A stretch of DNA of 14,670 nucleotides from CAZRNB01 sp964601355 (GCA_964601355.1 CAZRNB010000076.1:1-14670); one strand, 5' to 3'; positions 1-6,768 are shown, counted from the first letter of the stretch. Numbers and translations: made by a program. Notes: generated from the letters alone by a model not told the origin.

Positions 1-422
1 AAATCACCAGCTTGATTGCATTGGAGCCTAATAAAACTCGCTTGTTTTGGGACTAATTTAACCAATTCATTGTAAGAATTTTTAAATTCTTTATCTTTAC
101 GATCCCTACGTTGTTCCGGCGTTTCGTCAGACGTAATAAACTCAGACCTACGTATAAGATCAGCGGAAGCATTTCGTAGTCTAACTAAAGCCTTCCAAAG
201 TTCCAGGTAAATACTAAATTCCTTCTCAAACTGCAACTTATGAATTGTCAGTTTCCGAGACAATTTTGCCTTAAGATTTTCAATCTCTTTTTCGTAATTT
301 GTTTTTTCTCTCTCTAATTTTCTATCAACCCAAAGTTTCCCCAGCAACCCTATAATCGCGGCCCCAACACCACCGGCGGCAATCAGTTTGAAAGCTTCCA
401 AAGCAATGAAAAAATTGTTCAT
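1..422 (-). CDS. Membrane-anchored coiled-coil protein, unknown function (3' end outside window)
   Basis: I do not recognise this gene by name. Translating the minus strand from the ATG at 422-420 gives an open frame of at least 140 codons that runs off the left edge. The protein starts MNNFFIALEAFKLIAAGGVG and continues AAIIGLLGKLWVDRKLE, so residues about 5-28 form one hydrophobic, Gly/Ala-rich membrane segment. A highly charged helix follows (residues about 33-70, rich in E, K and L, with a heptad-like pattern), then a mostly helical region with LELWKALVRLR and a basic/acidic stretch near residues 95-110. The layout, an N-terminal anchor followed by a cytoplasmic coiled coil, resembles small uncharacterised bacterial membrane proteins often found alone. 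It lies 64 bp downstream of the small minus-strand gene at 487-825 and could be co-transcribed with it. No clear Shine-Dalgarno sequence precedes the start (leader CTCAAGAAACC). Confidence 0.7.
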   Translation of the reverse strand, partial: MNNFFIALEAFKLIAAGGVGAAIIGLLGKLWVDRKLEREKTNYEKEIENLKAKLSRKLTIHKLQFEKEFSIYLELWKALVRLRNASADLIRRSEFITSDETPEQRRDRKDKEFKNSYNELVKLVPKQASFIRLQCNQAGD

Positions 423-486
423 GGTTTCTTGAGATATTGTTCTAAGCACAAAAGGTCTTTCTTTTACTTACCTAAGAATCTGTAAA

Positions 487-825
487 TTACGAAACACGTT
501 TGCAATGTAGGACATAGCCATTTATGAAAATTGCAAGATTAGCCGGGTCAATTCGGGCGTCGGCTGCGATTTTTTGAATCTGCTCATCGGTTAAATTAGC
601 TGCTGTTTCTTTTTCAGCCAGCGTCATTATCGCTACAGCTCTTTTTAGCTGCTCCAATTCTTCTGCGGTCGGTACGGCCAGCATCGCCAGCTCGCTGCTG
701 CCTTTGCTGTCGGCAAAGCGGTTTCTGATGTGTTTGCCGTAGTCATTATCCGTGAACCTGCCGACCTCTTGCAGGTATTGGTCGATTGTAATTTTGTTCA
801 CCGCAGTATTTTTGTTTGTTGCCAT
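487..825 (-). CDS. Small hypothetical helical protein downstream of ffh
   Basis: This is an unrecognised protein of 112 residues counted from the ATG at 825; a TTG at 831 would add two residues. It is soluble-looking and mostly helical, with no signal peptide or membrane segment. The middle is Ala/Glu/Leu-rich (AMLAVPTAEELEQLKRAVAI), followed by a second helix pair around LTDEQIQKIAADARIDPANL. It ends with one cysteine in GYVLHCKRVS. Codon use and composition match the neighbours, so it is probably a real gene. It lies downstream of ffh on the same strand, but a strong palindrome (834-854) sits between them and abuts this start, so the leader of this gene is made of repeat DNA. I chose ATG over TTG because the TTG would sit almost on the stem. 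No function can be proposed from sequence alone. Confidence 0.6.
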   Translation of the reverse strand: MATNKNTAVNKITIDQYLQEVGRFTDNDYGKHIRNRFADSKGSSELAMLAVPTAEELEQLKRAVAIMTLAEKETAANLTDEQIQKIAADARIDPANLAIFINGYVLHCKRVS

Positions 826-830
826 AGCCA

Positions 831-860
831 AAACCCCCAGGATGAACCTGGGGGCTAAAC
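831..860. repeat. Palindromic repeat copy A (CCCCCAGG / CCTGGGGG), probable ffh terminator
   Basis: There is a perfect 8-bp stem, CCCCCAGG (834-841) with CCTGGGGG (847-854), around a 5-nt loop. It is flanked by AAA on the left and CTAAAC on the right. On the minus strand, 15 bp after the ffh stop, it reads TTTAGCCCCCAGG-loop-CCTGGGGGTTTT, so it could terminate ffh transcription. It is also a member of the dispersed family found at 3081, 8355, 9586 and 13640, all with the same plus-strand orientation. Confidence 0.8.
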
Positions 861-869
861 AATTAGACT

Positions 870-2297
870 TTATCGACGTTTTATTTTTCCTCTTCGCTTT
901 ATGATTTGTTTTCTTCTTGAGCGCTGCTTTATTTTTCTGCCGGCCCCCATGGCGGCGCTTATCGCACCCGTATTAAAACTGCCTGAAAACAGGCTTCTCA
1001 GTCCGCCCAATGTTCCGCCGCTGACGGCTTTGAGCATGTCACGGCTGCGCATAAATGTCTTTACCAGGACGGAGACAGCATTAAGGTCAACACCGGCTCC
1101 TGCTGCAATCCGTCTGCGTCTTGATGATTCTATCATGTCCGGATCACGCCTTTCCTGTGGCGTCATTGACTGAACAATTGCCTCCATTCGTTGAAACTCA
1201 CCTTCATCTATATCCATATCGCCGAGCTGACTTCCCATTCCTGGTATCATTTTTAGTATATCTTTAAAACCGCCCATTTTTTTGACGGCCTGCATCTGCT
1301 TTAGGAAGTCATCGAAGCCGAAACTGCCCTTGGCTATTTTCTGCTGCATTTTAGCAGCTTCTTCAGCATCGAAATGCTCCTGTGCTTTTTCCACCAGCGA
1401 GACAACGTCGCCCATGCCTAAGATTCTGCCGGCCATACGGTCGGGATGGAATTCTTCGAGCTTGTCGAGCTTTTCGCCGACGCCGATGAATTTTATGGGC
1501 TTGCCGGTCACGGCTTTTACGCTCAGAGCGGCTCCGCCGCGGGCGTCACCGTCAAGCTTGGTAAGGATAACGCCATCCAGCTCCAGACGCTCGTTAAATT
1601 CTTTAGCGGAATTAACCGCGTCCTGGCCGGTCATTGCGTCGCAGACTAAGTAAATCTGGTGCGGTGTGACCGTCTTTGCGACGTTGGCTATTTCGGCCAT
1701 CATATCTTCATCGATGTGCAGTCGGCCGGCTGTATCGAGCACCACCACGTCATAGCCGTTGTCTTTGGCGTGCCGGACGGCGTGTTGTGCAACCTTAACG
1801 GAATCCTTGCTGTCTTCGGAATATACGTCAATATTAAGCTGTCTGCCGAGAGCAATCAACTGCTCAACGGCGGCCGGCCTTTGCAGGTCGTCAGCCACCA
1901 GCAGAGGCCTTTTGCCTTTTGCGATGAGATATTTGGCGAGCTTCGCAGCGGTTGTGGTTTTACCGCCACCCTGCAAACCAGCCAGCATAATGATAGTAGG
2001 ACCGGGCGAGACAAAATATATCTTGCTATCGACCGGCCCCATCAGCCTGGTCAGCTCGTCATTGACGATTTTTACAAAAACCTGACCTGGATGAAGGCTC
2101 TTTATCACCTCGGCTCCGATAGCTGCGTCCCTGACGTTTTTGCAAAAGTCCTTTACGACGTTGTAATTGACATCGGCCTCCAAAAGGGCTTTGCGGACAT
2201 CCCGCATGGCATCTGAGACGTTTGCCTCGGTGATTCTGCCTCGGCCGGACAACGACCTGAAAACAGAATTAAATTTTTCAGTTAATGACTCAAACAT
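870..2297 (-). CDS. ffh: Signal recognition particle GTPase Ffh (SRP54)
   Basis: This is the protein part of the signal recognition particle. It binds 4.5S/SRP RNA and signal peptides emerging from the ribosome and delivers nascent chains to FtsY and the Sec translocon. In the 475-residue protein the N domain (about 1-95) precedes the G domain, which has the P-loop GLQGGGKTTT (107-116), DTAGR (188-192) and TKLDGDARGG (246-255). The Met-rich M domain follows, with IPGMG (351-355) and the RNA-binding signature SRRRRIAAGAG (392-402). The last 25 residues are very basic (KIKQRSRRKQIIKRRGKIKRR), a long C-terminal tail. I start at the ATG at 2297 because MFESLTEKFNSVFRSLSG is the normal family N-terminus; a GTG at 2333 would add 12 atypical residues. 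The start lacks a Shine-Dalgarno sequence. A promoter lies at 2389-2417 and a stem-loop at 834-854. No SRP RNA gene was seen. Confidence 0.97.
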   Translation of the reverse strand: MFESLTEKFNSVFRSLSGRGRITEANVSDAMRDVRKALLEADVNYNVVKDFCKNVRDAAIGAEVIKSLHPGQVFVKIVNDELTRLMGPVDSKIYFVSPGPTIIMLAGLQGGGKTTTAAKLAKYLIAKGKRPLLVADDLQRPAAVEQLIALGRQLNIDVYSEDSKDSVKVAQHAVRHAKDNGYDVVVLDTAGRLHIDEDMMAEIANVAKTVTPHQIYLVCDAMTGQDAVNSAKEFNERLELDGVILTKLDGDARGGAALSVKAVTGKPIKFIGVGEKLDKLEEFHPDRMAGRILGMGDVVSLVEKAQEHFDAEEAAKMQQKIAKGSFGFDDFLKQMQAVKKMGGFKDILKMIPGMGSQLGDMDIDEGEFQRMEAIVQSMTPQERRDPDMIESSRRRRIAAGAGVDLNAVSVLVKTFMRSRDMLKAVSGGTLGGLRSLFSGSFNTGAISAAMGAGRKIKQRSRRKQIIKRRGKIKRR

Positions 2298-2388
2298 AAT
2301 TTGATTTTCGATTTTTTGATACTCGGCCCCCACCTTTTTTCATTACAAAGGTGCTCGATATTAAATATAGGGGTACGGCGAAATAGGG

Positions 2389-2417
2389 ATTGTAAAGTCG
2401 TAAAACCTTCTTTGCAA
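2389..2417 (-). promoter_or_regulatory. Predicted sigma70-type promoter of ffh
   Basis: Read on the minus strand, TTGCAA (2417-2412) is followed after exactly 17 bp by TACAAT (2394-2389), close to the -35/-10 consensus. Transcription would begin near 2382, giving a leader of about 85 nt before the ffh ATG at 2297. This is prediction from motif and spacing only. Confidence 0.5.
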
Positions 2418-2508
2418 GGGTAAAATCCGGCAAAGAAACCACGGATAGCTGGTTTTCATCTAAAATGACGGTCAATATTGGACGATATTACATACAGGCG
2501 AATGAGTT

Positions 2509-2567
2509 GTGATTGGTGAATTGTAATTGGTAATTAAATTTACCAGTTACCAGTTTCCAGTTACCAA
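2509..2567. repeat. Degenerate heptamer tandem repeat, two opposed blocks
   Basis: The left block (2509-2536) is four 7-bp units: GTGATTG, GTGAATT, GTAATTG, GTAATTA. After 3 bp the right block (2540-2567) is four more: TTACCAG, TTACCAG, TTTCCAG, TTACCAA. The two blocks are roughly complementary (GTAATTG against CAATTAC-like units), so the tract can fold back on itself. It lies 40 bp before the pilin-like gene. A closely similar tract precedes the SEDS gene at 5285-5337. The rest of the 2298-2607 spacer holds only the ffh promoter. Confidence 0.75.
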
Positions 2568-2607
2568 AGTTGGTCTTGGGCCTTGTTGGCTTGGAAAACC
2601 GATCATT

Positions 2608-3057
2608 ATGAAAAGAGCATTTTCATTGGCTGAATTGATGATAGTGTTGGCCATTCTTGGTATTCTTGCGGCTATCGTTCTGCCGCAATTCCGCTCACAG
2701 TCAACTCAGGCTAAGGAGGCAGTGGCCAAAGACCATTTGCGCGTGTTGCGAGGTGCGATTGAGCTATATGCTGCTCGGCATATTGGTGTTCCGCCAGGGT
2801 ATCCGGATAATAACTCTCAATCCGAGCCTGACAGCGTTTATTTTTATCAGCAAACTGTGCTCTCAGGTAATTATTTTAATAAGATACCTGAAAATCCATT
2901 TAATAATTTAGATACTATAAGCATGATTGGAAATGGTCAATCGTTACCCGCATCGGCAGCCGGCAGGTATGGATGGATTTATCAGCCGGCGACAATGACG
3001 ATCAGGCTCGACTGGCCTGGTATCGATGAGAGTGGATTGAAGTACTATGACTACTAA
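2608..3057 (+). CDS. Type IV pilin / type II secretion pseudopilin-like protein
   Basis: This is a prepilin-family protein, probably a pseudopilin (GspG/PulG style) or minor pilin that assembles into an envelope-spanning filament after cleavage by prepilin peptidase. The 149-residue product begins MKRAFSLAELMIVLAILGIL. The short basic leader ends at Ala4, the predicted mature N-terminus is Phe5, and the conserved Glu is at mature position +5. One hydrophobic helix (about 5-27) doubles as anchor and polymerisation spine. An Ala instead of Gly at -1 is less usual but tolerated. The C-terminal domain has IPENPFNN (93-100) and GWIYQPATMTIRLD (122-135), typical of GspG-like or planctomycete pilin-like proteins. 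I chose ATG 2608 because the upstream in-frame extension from TTG 2527 runs through heptamer repeat DNA and would bury the signal. It stands alone, with no secretion genes nearby. The Shine-Dalgarno sequence is weak. Confidence 0.9.
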   Translation: MKRAFSLAELMIVLAILGILAAIVLPQFRSQSTQAKEAVAKDHLRVLRGAIELYAARHIGVPPGYPDNNSQSEPDSVYFYQQTVLSGNYFNKIPENPFNNLDTISMIGNGQSLPASAAGRYGWIYQPATMTIRLDWPGIDESGLKYYDY

Positions 3058-3080
3058 CCTCTGTTATTTATCGAAAGGCA

Positions 3081-3109
3081 AAACCCCCAGTAAAACTGGG
3101 GGCTAAATA
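3081..3109. repeat. Palindromic repeat copy B (CCCCCAG / CTGGGGG), between convergent genes
   Basis: The stem is CCCCCAG (3084-3090) and CTGGGGG (3096-3102) around TAAAA, preceded by AAA and followed by CTAAATA. It lies 24 bp after the pilin stop and 20 bp before the stop of the convergent lipoprotein gene, so it is well placed as a two-way terminator. Minus-strand reading gives GGGGGTTTTGCC after the stem. It is a member of the dispersed CCCCC...GGGGGCTAAATA family. Confidence 0.8.
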
Positions 3110-3128
3110 CAATTTCTGTCTTCTATCC

Positions 3129-3638
3129 TCATTTCATCTTTTCGAATATTAACGGCTTGGCAAATATATCATTTGCGTCCTGGGGGAATCGCGGGCCGTA
3201 ATCATAAACGGTTATCCAGTCAGCCATCCAAAATCTGCCATCCTCGGAAACAGTGCCCATGAATCTATCTGTGCTGCTGCCGATGATCTCATTATCCAAA
3301 AACTTAATGTCAATCCTCTCCATCTCAATGCAGATGAACAGCTCTCTTGTCTTGGCTGTGTACTCGACAATACAATCACCGGCTTTAAAGGTGCTAAAGC
3401 TGCCGTCTTTCATCTCGGCTTTTGTCGTTCGGTTTGGTTTAATTTCAACTTCGCCCATAGGGATGATCGCAGAGGCTACTCTTCCGTCAGGACTCAAAAC
3501 TATCTTCCAGGGATTGTCCTGAGCCTTCCATATCCCTGTGACATTCGGCGGTAATATTACCTTATCAGCACTTTGGCAGCCTGCTGCTGTTAATGCAAAC
3601 AACAGCAGGAATAAGATAATTGCGGCCTTAGATTCCAT
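3129..3638 (-). CDS. Small predicted lipoprotein, unknown function
   Basis: I do not recognise the family. The 169-residue product has a classic lipoprotein signal: MESK, a hydrophobic stretch of about 14 residues, then lipobox TAAG-C with Cys21 as the predicted lipidated residue, followed by QSADK. The mature part looks beta-rich, with alternating strands such as GIWKAQDNPWKIVLSPDGRVASAIIP (split by turns), CIVEYTAKTRELFICIEMERIDIKFLDNEIIG and a final Trp-rich segment RFWMADWITVYDYGPRF. This suggests a single small beta-barrel or lipocalin-like domain on the periplasmic face of a membrane. I start at ATG 3638 because the longer frame to 3704 adds 22 residues that would displace the signal peptide. 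A terminator (3713-3750) separates it from the dockerin-like gene upstream, so it probably has its own promoter. The mature start (CQSADK) resembles that of the DUF1080 lipoprotein at 12984 (CKSADK). Confidence 0.75.
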   Translation of the reverse strand: MESKAAIILFLLLFALTAAGCQSADKVILPPNVTGIWKAQDNPWKIVLSPDGRVASAIIPMGEVEIKPNRTTKAEMKDGSFSTFKAGDCIVEYTAKTRELFICIEMERIDIKFLDNEIIGSSTDRFMGTVSEDGRFWMADWITVYDYGPRFPQDANDIFAKPLIFEKMK

Positions 3639-3712
3639 TGTAGTTTGTCTTGTTCCTATTTTGGGATTCAGAAAGACAGCAATATAGTAACTGCCGAAGT
3701 GCAATTTGCAAT

Positions 3713-3750
3713 AAAAAAGCGAGGCATCTTTCCGTTTGGAAAGGCCTCGC
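3713..3750 (-). terminator. Rho-independent terminator of the dockerin-like gene
   Basis: On the minus strand the outer stem GCGAGGC / GCCTCGC (3750-3744 with 3725-3719) stacks on an inner stem CTTTCC / GGAAAG with loop AAAC and a 2-nt bulge. It is followed directly by six T residues (3718-3713). This is a textbook intrinsic terminator about 70 bp after the stop of the gene at 3821-4771. Confidence 0.88.
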
Positions 3751-3774
3751 TATCGTATCCATTGCCTTGATTTT

Positions 3775-3802
3775 CATCAAGTATCAAGTATCTGGTATCG
3801 AG
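3775..3802. repeat. Degenerate heptamer repeat (TATCAAG type)
   Basis: Four consecutive 7-bp units are visible: CATCAAG, TATCAAG, TATCTGG, TATCGAG. The tract lies between the stop of the dockerin-like gene and its terminator, so it is in the 3' untranslated part of that transcript. The unit sequence differs from the other heptamer tracts, but the period is the same. Confidence 0.65.
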
Positions 3803-3820
3803 TTAACGGGATTATTACTG

Positions 3821-4771
3821 TTATTCAGGCCTCGGACAATTGCCGGGAAGCCGGGCATCTGTCTTTCTCCAGTTAGCTACAACCTTGGCTAAATCGGCGG
3901 TGTAAACTCGATACCTGTATGGTGAGCCGGAATCTTTATGGTCAATATCAGCACAGGGATTGAGAGTCGGGTTATTGATTTTCTTCTTCCAGTTGTTCAC
4001 GATTAGGGTCAGGTCGGCGTTGTAAATACGGTAATTCTTCGGAGAGCCGGAAGTTTGGCCGTCTGCATCACCATCGCACTGATACTTTGAATGCCAGCAG
4101 GCGGGTTTGCCAAGTGCAACCCAGTCGTTGTACGTCGAAAAAGTGCTTGGGAAGGAGCTAGAGCTGCTGGAGATATTGGATTGAGCCTGATTGACCGAAA
4201 CGGAACAGCCGGTTATTTGTACGGTTGGGCGAATCAATGGGTCGGTCAATACTATTCCGCCGCGGATCGCATTTTCGCTGATGCTTACGTTGGCGCTTTC
4301 GCTGACTTTGATTTTACAAAGTGTGCCTGTGTTGTTCGGAGCGTTCGGAGAGCTATCATCGGTAGGAAAATAAATTGAGCCCATCTCTATAGTGATGCCG
4401 TTGGTGCCGAGTCCGCCCAGGGCGCCTGAGTCATTGGCGTCGGCCACGGGCGTATAATTGTTGACGTCCCAGGTTGAGACTTCGCCGGTTTCGGGATTTA
4501 CGGTAATATACCTGCCGAAATTGGCGGGAAAGATGCCATAGCCTTTATTGTCGGTGATACTCTCGCCAATTTTGAAATTAGATATCTTGTCAATAGTGCC
4601 CTTATCGACCTTGATATCCAGAGCAAAGGCCCTTGCTTTCGGCGAGCCTGTCACGGCATAATCAATTCGTACCACGCCGCCGCCTTCATCTGTGCAGGTA
4701 ATTGCCACCTCAGTTGCCCAGGCGGATGTGGCAAGCGATAATACCACTAAGGTTAAAACCATTTTTTTCAT
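3821..4771 (-). CDS. Secreted protein with C-terminal dockerin-like repeat pair
   Basis: This is a secreted protein of 316 residues with an N-terminal signal peptide (MKKMVLTLVVLSLATSAWA, cleavage likely after residue 19). Residues about 20-190 form a beta-rich domain resembling cohesin-type or Ig-like folds (VAITCTDEGGGVVRIDYAV, FALDIKVDKGTIDKI); this is fold inference. A Ser-rich linker (about 200-208) leads to two Asp/Cys-rich repeats. The first is CDGDADGQTSG...RIYNADLTLIVNNW (232-261) and the second is CADIDHKDSG...RVYTADLAKVVANW (273-301), with a tail ending GNCPRPE. The repeats combine acidic, calcium-loop-like residues with an N/T-ADL...V-NW helix, as in dockerin type I pairs, but with extra paired cysteines. 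Dockerins bind cohesins and attach enzymes to scaffolds; no enzyme domain is seen here. The leader contains GAAAGGTAGGT, a plausible Shine-Dalgarno sequence. A terminator lies downstream at 3713-3750. Confidence 0.82.
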   Translation of the reverse strand: MKKMVLTLVVLSLATSAWATEVAITCTDEGGGVVRIDYAVTGSPKARAFALDIKVDKGTIDKISNFKIGESITDNKGYGIFPANFGRYITVNPETGEVSTWDVNNYTPVADANDSGALGGLGTNGITIEMGSIYFPTDDSSPNAPNNTGTLCKIKVSESANVSISENAIRGGIVLTDPLIRPTVQITGCSVSVNQAQSNISSSSSSFPSTFSTYNDWVALGKPACWHSKYQCDGDADGQTSGSPKNYRIYNADLTLIVNNWKKKINNPTLNPCADIDHKDSGSPYRYRVYTADLAKVVANWRKTDARLPGNCPRPE

Positions 4772-5086
4772 AACCGACCTACCTTTCTTTTCTTCCTGAC
4801 CGTATATAGCTCCTCATCCTGGTTGTATTTTGAATATATAAAATAGCGTTGCTAAATAACTATCCGGTGCCGTGCAATAAAACATTCAACCTCAATTATA
4901 GCGATATTTCCTGCAGAAAGCTAAAGGTATAAGATTATCCTTTTTTCTTCTCCTCCAGTTCTGTCGCTTAACAGAAGGATGTACCGAAATCGTAGTACGC
5001 CCAAATGTTTAAACGTATAAATACGCAATATAGAATATCATAAATCCTCGTTAAAATCAAGGAAAATATTAAAATTTGGTGATTTG
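4772..5086. other. Gene-free spacer, AT-rich
   Basis: No open frame with start and coding character was found here on either strand. A minor inverted repeat TTCTGT / ACAGAA (4959-4964 with 4971-4976) lacks a T-tract and is not called as a terminator. The segment presumably holds the promoter of the minus-strand dockerin-like gene (start 4771), but I could not pick a convincing -35/-10 pair. Confidence 0.5.
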
Positions 5087-5284
5087 GTGTGTGACCAGAT
5101 TTTGTGGCAGGAATATGTCATTGCGAGCCCGCTTTCGGCGGGCGTGGCAATCTCAAACCTTGATGGCGAGAGATTGCTTCGGTCGTCCCGCCCAGCGCTG
5201 GGCGGGACTCCCTCGCAATGACAAAGGCGTATAACATCCTGTCATAATTATTGTTATACAATGCCAGAAAAATTAGTCACACAC
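5087..5284. mobile_element. MITE-like element with 23-bp imperfect terminal inverted repeats
   Basis: The ends are inverted copies of each other. GTGTGTGAC (5087-5095) matches GTCACACAC (5276-5284) perfectly, and the similarity continues to TGGCA / TGCCA at 5109 and 5262, with 19 of 23 positions matching. A shorter inner pair, GTATAAC / GTTATAC (5229-5235 with 5253-5259), lies on the right side. There is no coding capacity, so any movement would need a transposase supplied elsewhere. The element encloses a second, different inverted-repeat element at 5116-5223. No target duplication was identified. Confidence 0.55.
5116..5223. repeat. TGTCATTGCGAG-type palindromic element (108 bp) nested in the larger element
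   Basis: The terminal repeats TGTCATTGCGAG (5116-5127) and CTCGCAATGACA (5212-5223) are perfect 12-bp inverted copies. Inside are three hairpins in order: GCCCGC/GCGGGC (5127-5143), GCAATCTC/GAGATTGC (5147-5177) and a perfect palindrome with 12-bp arms GTCCCGCCCAGC / GCTGGGCGGGAC (5185-5208). The whole can fold as a multi-arm cloverleaf. From general knowledge, repeats with these CATTGCGAG...GGCAATCTC words occur in many unrelated bacterial genomes, and they are non-coding. GC content is well above the flanks, which supports insertion from elsewhere. Confidence 0.8.
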
Positions 5285-5337
5285 GTAATTTGTAATTGGC
5301 AATTACCAGCTTAAAGTTACCAATTACCAGTTACCAG
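5285..5337. repeat. Degenerate heptamer tandem repeat (GTAATTG / TTACCAG type)
   Basis: The units are GTAATTT, GTAATTG, GCAATTA (5285-5305), an 11-bp interruption, then TTACCAA, TTACCAG, TTACCAG (5317-5337). This is nearly the same design as the 2509-2567 tract, with two opposed, mutually complementary blocks. It starts right at the end of the MITE-like element and ends about 90 bp before the SEDS gene start. It is non-coding as far as I can see. Confidence 0.72.
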
Positions 5338-5424
5338 AGATAACTATTGGAGCAAACTTCAGCCTTCAAAGAAAATATTTCAGTAAGGATATGCAACTTA
5401 AGGGTTGTATGTTACTTTAACGCT

Positions 5425-6666
5425 ATGTTTAACTTCTTGAAAGGTCGGCTAAAATTTGTCAGGTTATGTCTGCTGGTAAGCGTTTTGGCTTTGGTTGCTG
5501 TTGGTATTGCTGCTATCTATGCGGTTGGTAATCCCGTCGAGCCGAGCCAAACCAGCAAATTAGGAGAGGTTGCTAATCTCTGGAAAAAACAGCTAATGTT
5601 TGCTGGGGTTAGTTTTATTTGCTTTGTGGCTGTTAATATCGTTAATTACCGACGACTTGGGAGCATTAGTTATTGGATATTTGTTTGTGCGATTGCGTTG
5701 TTGGCGTATTTATTAGTCAGCCGGTATATCATTGAGCTGCCGTTTGCACCAGAGAATGAGCATAAGGCCCACTGCTGGCTGGTTTTCCATCCCAGGCTGC
5801 CACGGATTCAGCCTTCAGAATTTTTTAAGCTCGCTTATATCCTGACGCTCGCTTGGTATCTCCGTTATAGGAGTAATTATCGCAATTTTCGTGCTCTTAT
5901 AGGGCCATTTTTATTGACCTTACTGCCGATTGTTCTGATTCTTCTTGAGCCTGACTTAGGCACGGTTGTATTAATGATGCCGATTCTGTTCACGATGCTG
6001 TTTATAGCTGGGGCAAAGGTTAAGCATTTTTTGCTTATAGTTCTTATGGCGATTTTGGTTAGTCCTTTGTTATGGTATAAGATGAGGCCTTATCAACGAA
6101 TCAGGATCAGCAGTGTCTTATTACAAAGCGCATGGATTCGTCAAAAGGCAGAGAATCATCCCTGGCTCGGCAAAGTTTTTGTCGGCACGAGATTCAGCGA
6201 GGGTTTATGGAAGAGCGACTGGGGCTGGCATCTGATTCGCGCAAAATATGCCGTTGCATCAGGCGGCTTCAAAGGCTTCGGTTTCAGGCGGGGAGATTTC
6301 GTCAAATACGACTTTTTGAAAGAGAGACATAATGATTTCATTTTTGCCGTCATTGCACAGCAATGGGGTTTCTTAGGCTGCATCGGCTTACTTATGCTCT
6401 ATGCGGTTGTTATTATTTGCGGACTGGAAATCGCCGCTAACAATACCGACCCCTTCGGCAGGCTGCTGGCGATCGGCATTATCGCGATGTTCACCGTCGA
6501 AGTTCTGGTGAATGTTAGTATGACGGTCGGCTTAATGCCCATCACGGGTCTGACTTTGCCGTTTATTAGCTACGGCGGCTCAAGTCTGCTGGTTAATATG
6601 ATGTCCGTAGGCCTGCTGAATAATGTCGGGCGTTGCAGACCGTTCAGTGTAGCGAGAAAAACGTGA
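5425..6666 (+). CDS. rodA: SEDS-family peptidoglycan glycosyltransferase (RodA/FtsW type)
   Basis: This polytopic inner-membrane protein polymerises lipid II into glycan strands together with a class B PBP. The product has 413 residues with about ten hydrophobic helices. Family signatures are RIQPSEFFKLAYILTLAWYL (127-146), LEPDLGTVV (174-182), the extracellular ERHNDFIFAVIAQQWGFLG (300-318), whose Asp304 aligns with the essential acidic residue of SEDS proteins, and GLMPITGLTLPFISYGGSS (369-387). The ERHxDFIFAV wording favours RodA over FtsW, but FtsW is not excluded. I start at ATG 5425; a TTG at 5347 in the same frame would add 26 soluble residues and begins near repeat DNA. There is no Shine-Dalgarno sequence. 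The next gene, murJ, starts 113 bp downstream on the same strand after a repeat-rich spacer with possible hairpins, so co-transcription is plausible but may be attenuated. No PBP2 partner is in the window. Confidence 0.93.
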   Translation: MFNFLKGRLKFVRLCLLVSVLALVAVGIAAIYAVGNPVEPSQTSKLGEVANLWKKQLMFAGVSFICFVAVNIVNYRRLGSISYWIFVCAIALLAYLLVSRYIIELPFAPENEHKAHCWLVFHPRLPRIQPSEFFKLAYILTLAWYLRYRSNYRNFRALIGPFLLTLLPIVLILLEPDLGTVVLMMPILFTMLFIAGAKVKHFLLIVLMAILVSPLLWYKMRPYQRIRISSVLLQSAWIRQKAENHPWLGKVFVGTRFSEGLWKSDWGWHLIRAKYAVASGGFKGFGFRRGDFVKYDFLKERHNDFIFAVIAQQWGFLGCIGLLMLYAVVIICGLEIAANNTDPFGRLLAIGIIAMFTVEVLVNVSMTVGLMPITGLTLPFISYGGSSLLVNMMSVGLLNNVGRCRPFSVARKT

Positions 6667-6672
6667 TTAGTG

Positions 6673-6768
6673 TAAAGTGCCAAAAGTGAGCTAAAGTGCC
6701 TTAAGTTATATCCATAATTTTAGGCACTTTAGTCACTCCAAACTTTAGTTCACTTTAGCTCATTTTTT
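6673..6768 (+). promoter_or_regulatory. Repeat-built alternative hairpins between rodA and murJ, terminator/attenuator candidate
   Basis: The spacer repeats TAAAGTG at about 10-bp steps (6673, 6692, with AAAAGTG at 6682) and its complement CACTTTA (6725, 6751). Two 11-bp perfect stems share one arm. CTAAAGTGCCT (6691-6701) pairs with AGGCACTTTAG (6722-6732), while GAGCTAAAGTG (6688-6698) pairs with CACTTTAGCTC (6751-6761). The second is followed at once by ATTTTTT (6762-6768), as in an intrinsic terminator with a large loop. The two pairings exclude each other. A regulatory role is inference. Confidence 0.45.

Noticed and set aside
1659..2216. Long plus-strand open frame (185 codons) opposite ffh
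   Set aside because: It is fully antisense to the conserved G domain of ffh, has no recognisable domain and arises from codon bias on the other strand.
2290..2475. 61-codon minus-strand frame upstream of and overlapping the ffh start
   Set aside because: It covers the predicted ffh promoter and leader, overlaps the ffh ATG in another frame and has no protein-like features.
4959..4976. TTCTGT/ACAGAA stem as a terminator
   Set aside because: The stem is only 6 bp, no T-run follows on either strand and no gene ends nearby.
5116..5223. Cloverleaf-like fold resembling a tRNA
   Set aside because: The length, lack of T-loop and anticodon-arm consensus, and perfect terminal inverted repeats fit a palindromic element, not a tRNA.
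5390..5419. Nine-codon upstream ORF (MQLKGCMLL) ending 5 bp before rodA, with AAGGA near its ATG
   Set aside because: It is too short to judge and its Shine-Dalgarno spacing is poor; there is no leader-peptide signature such as a run of regulatory codons.
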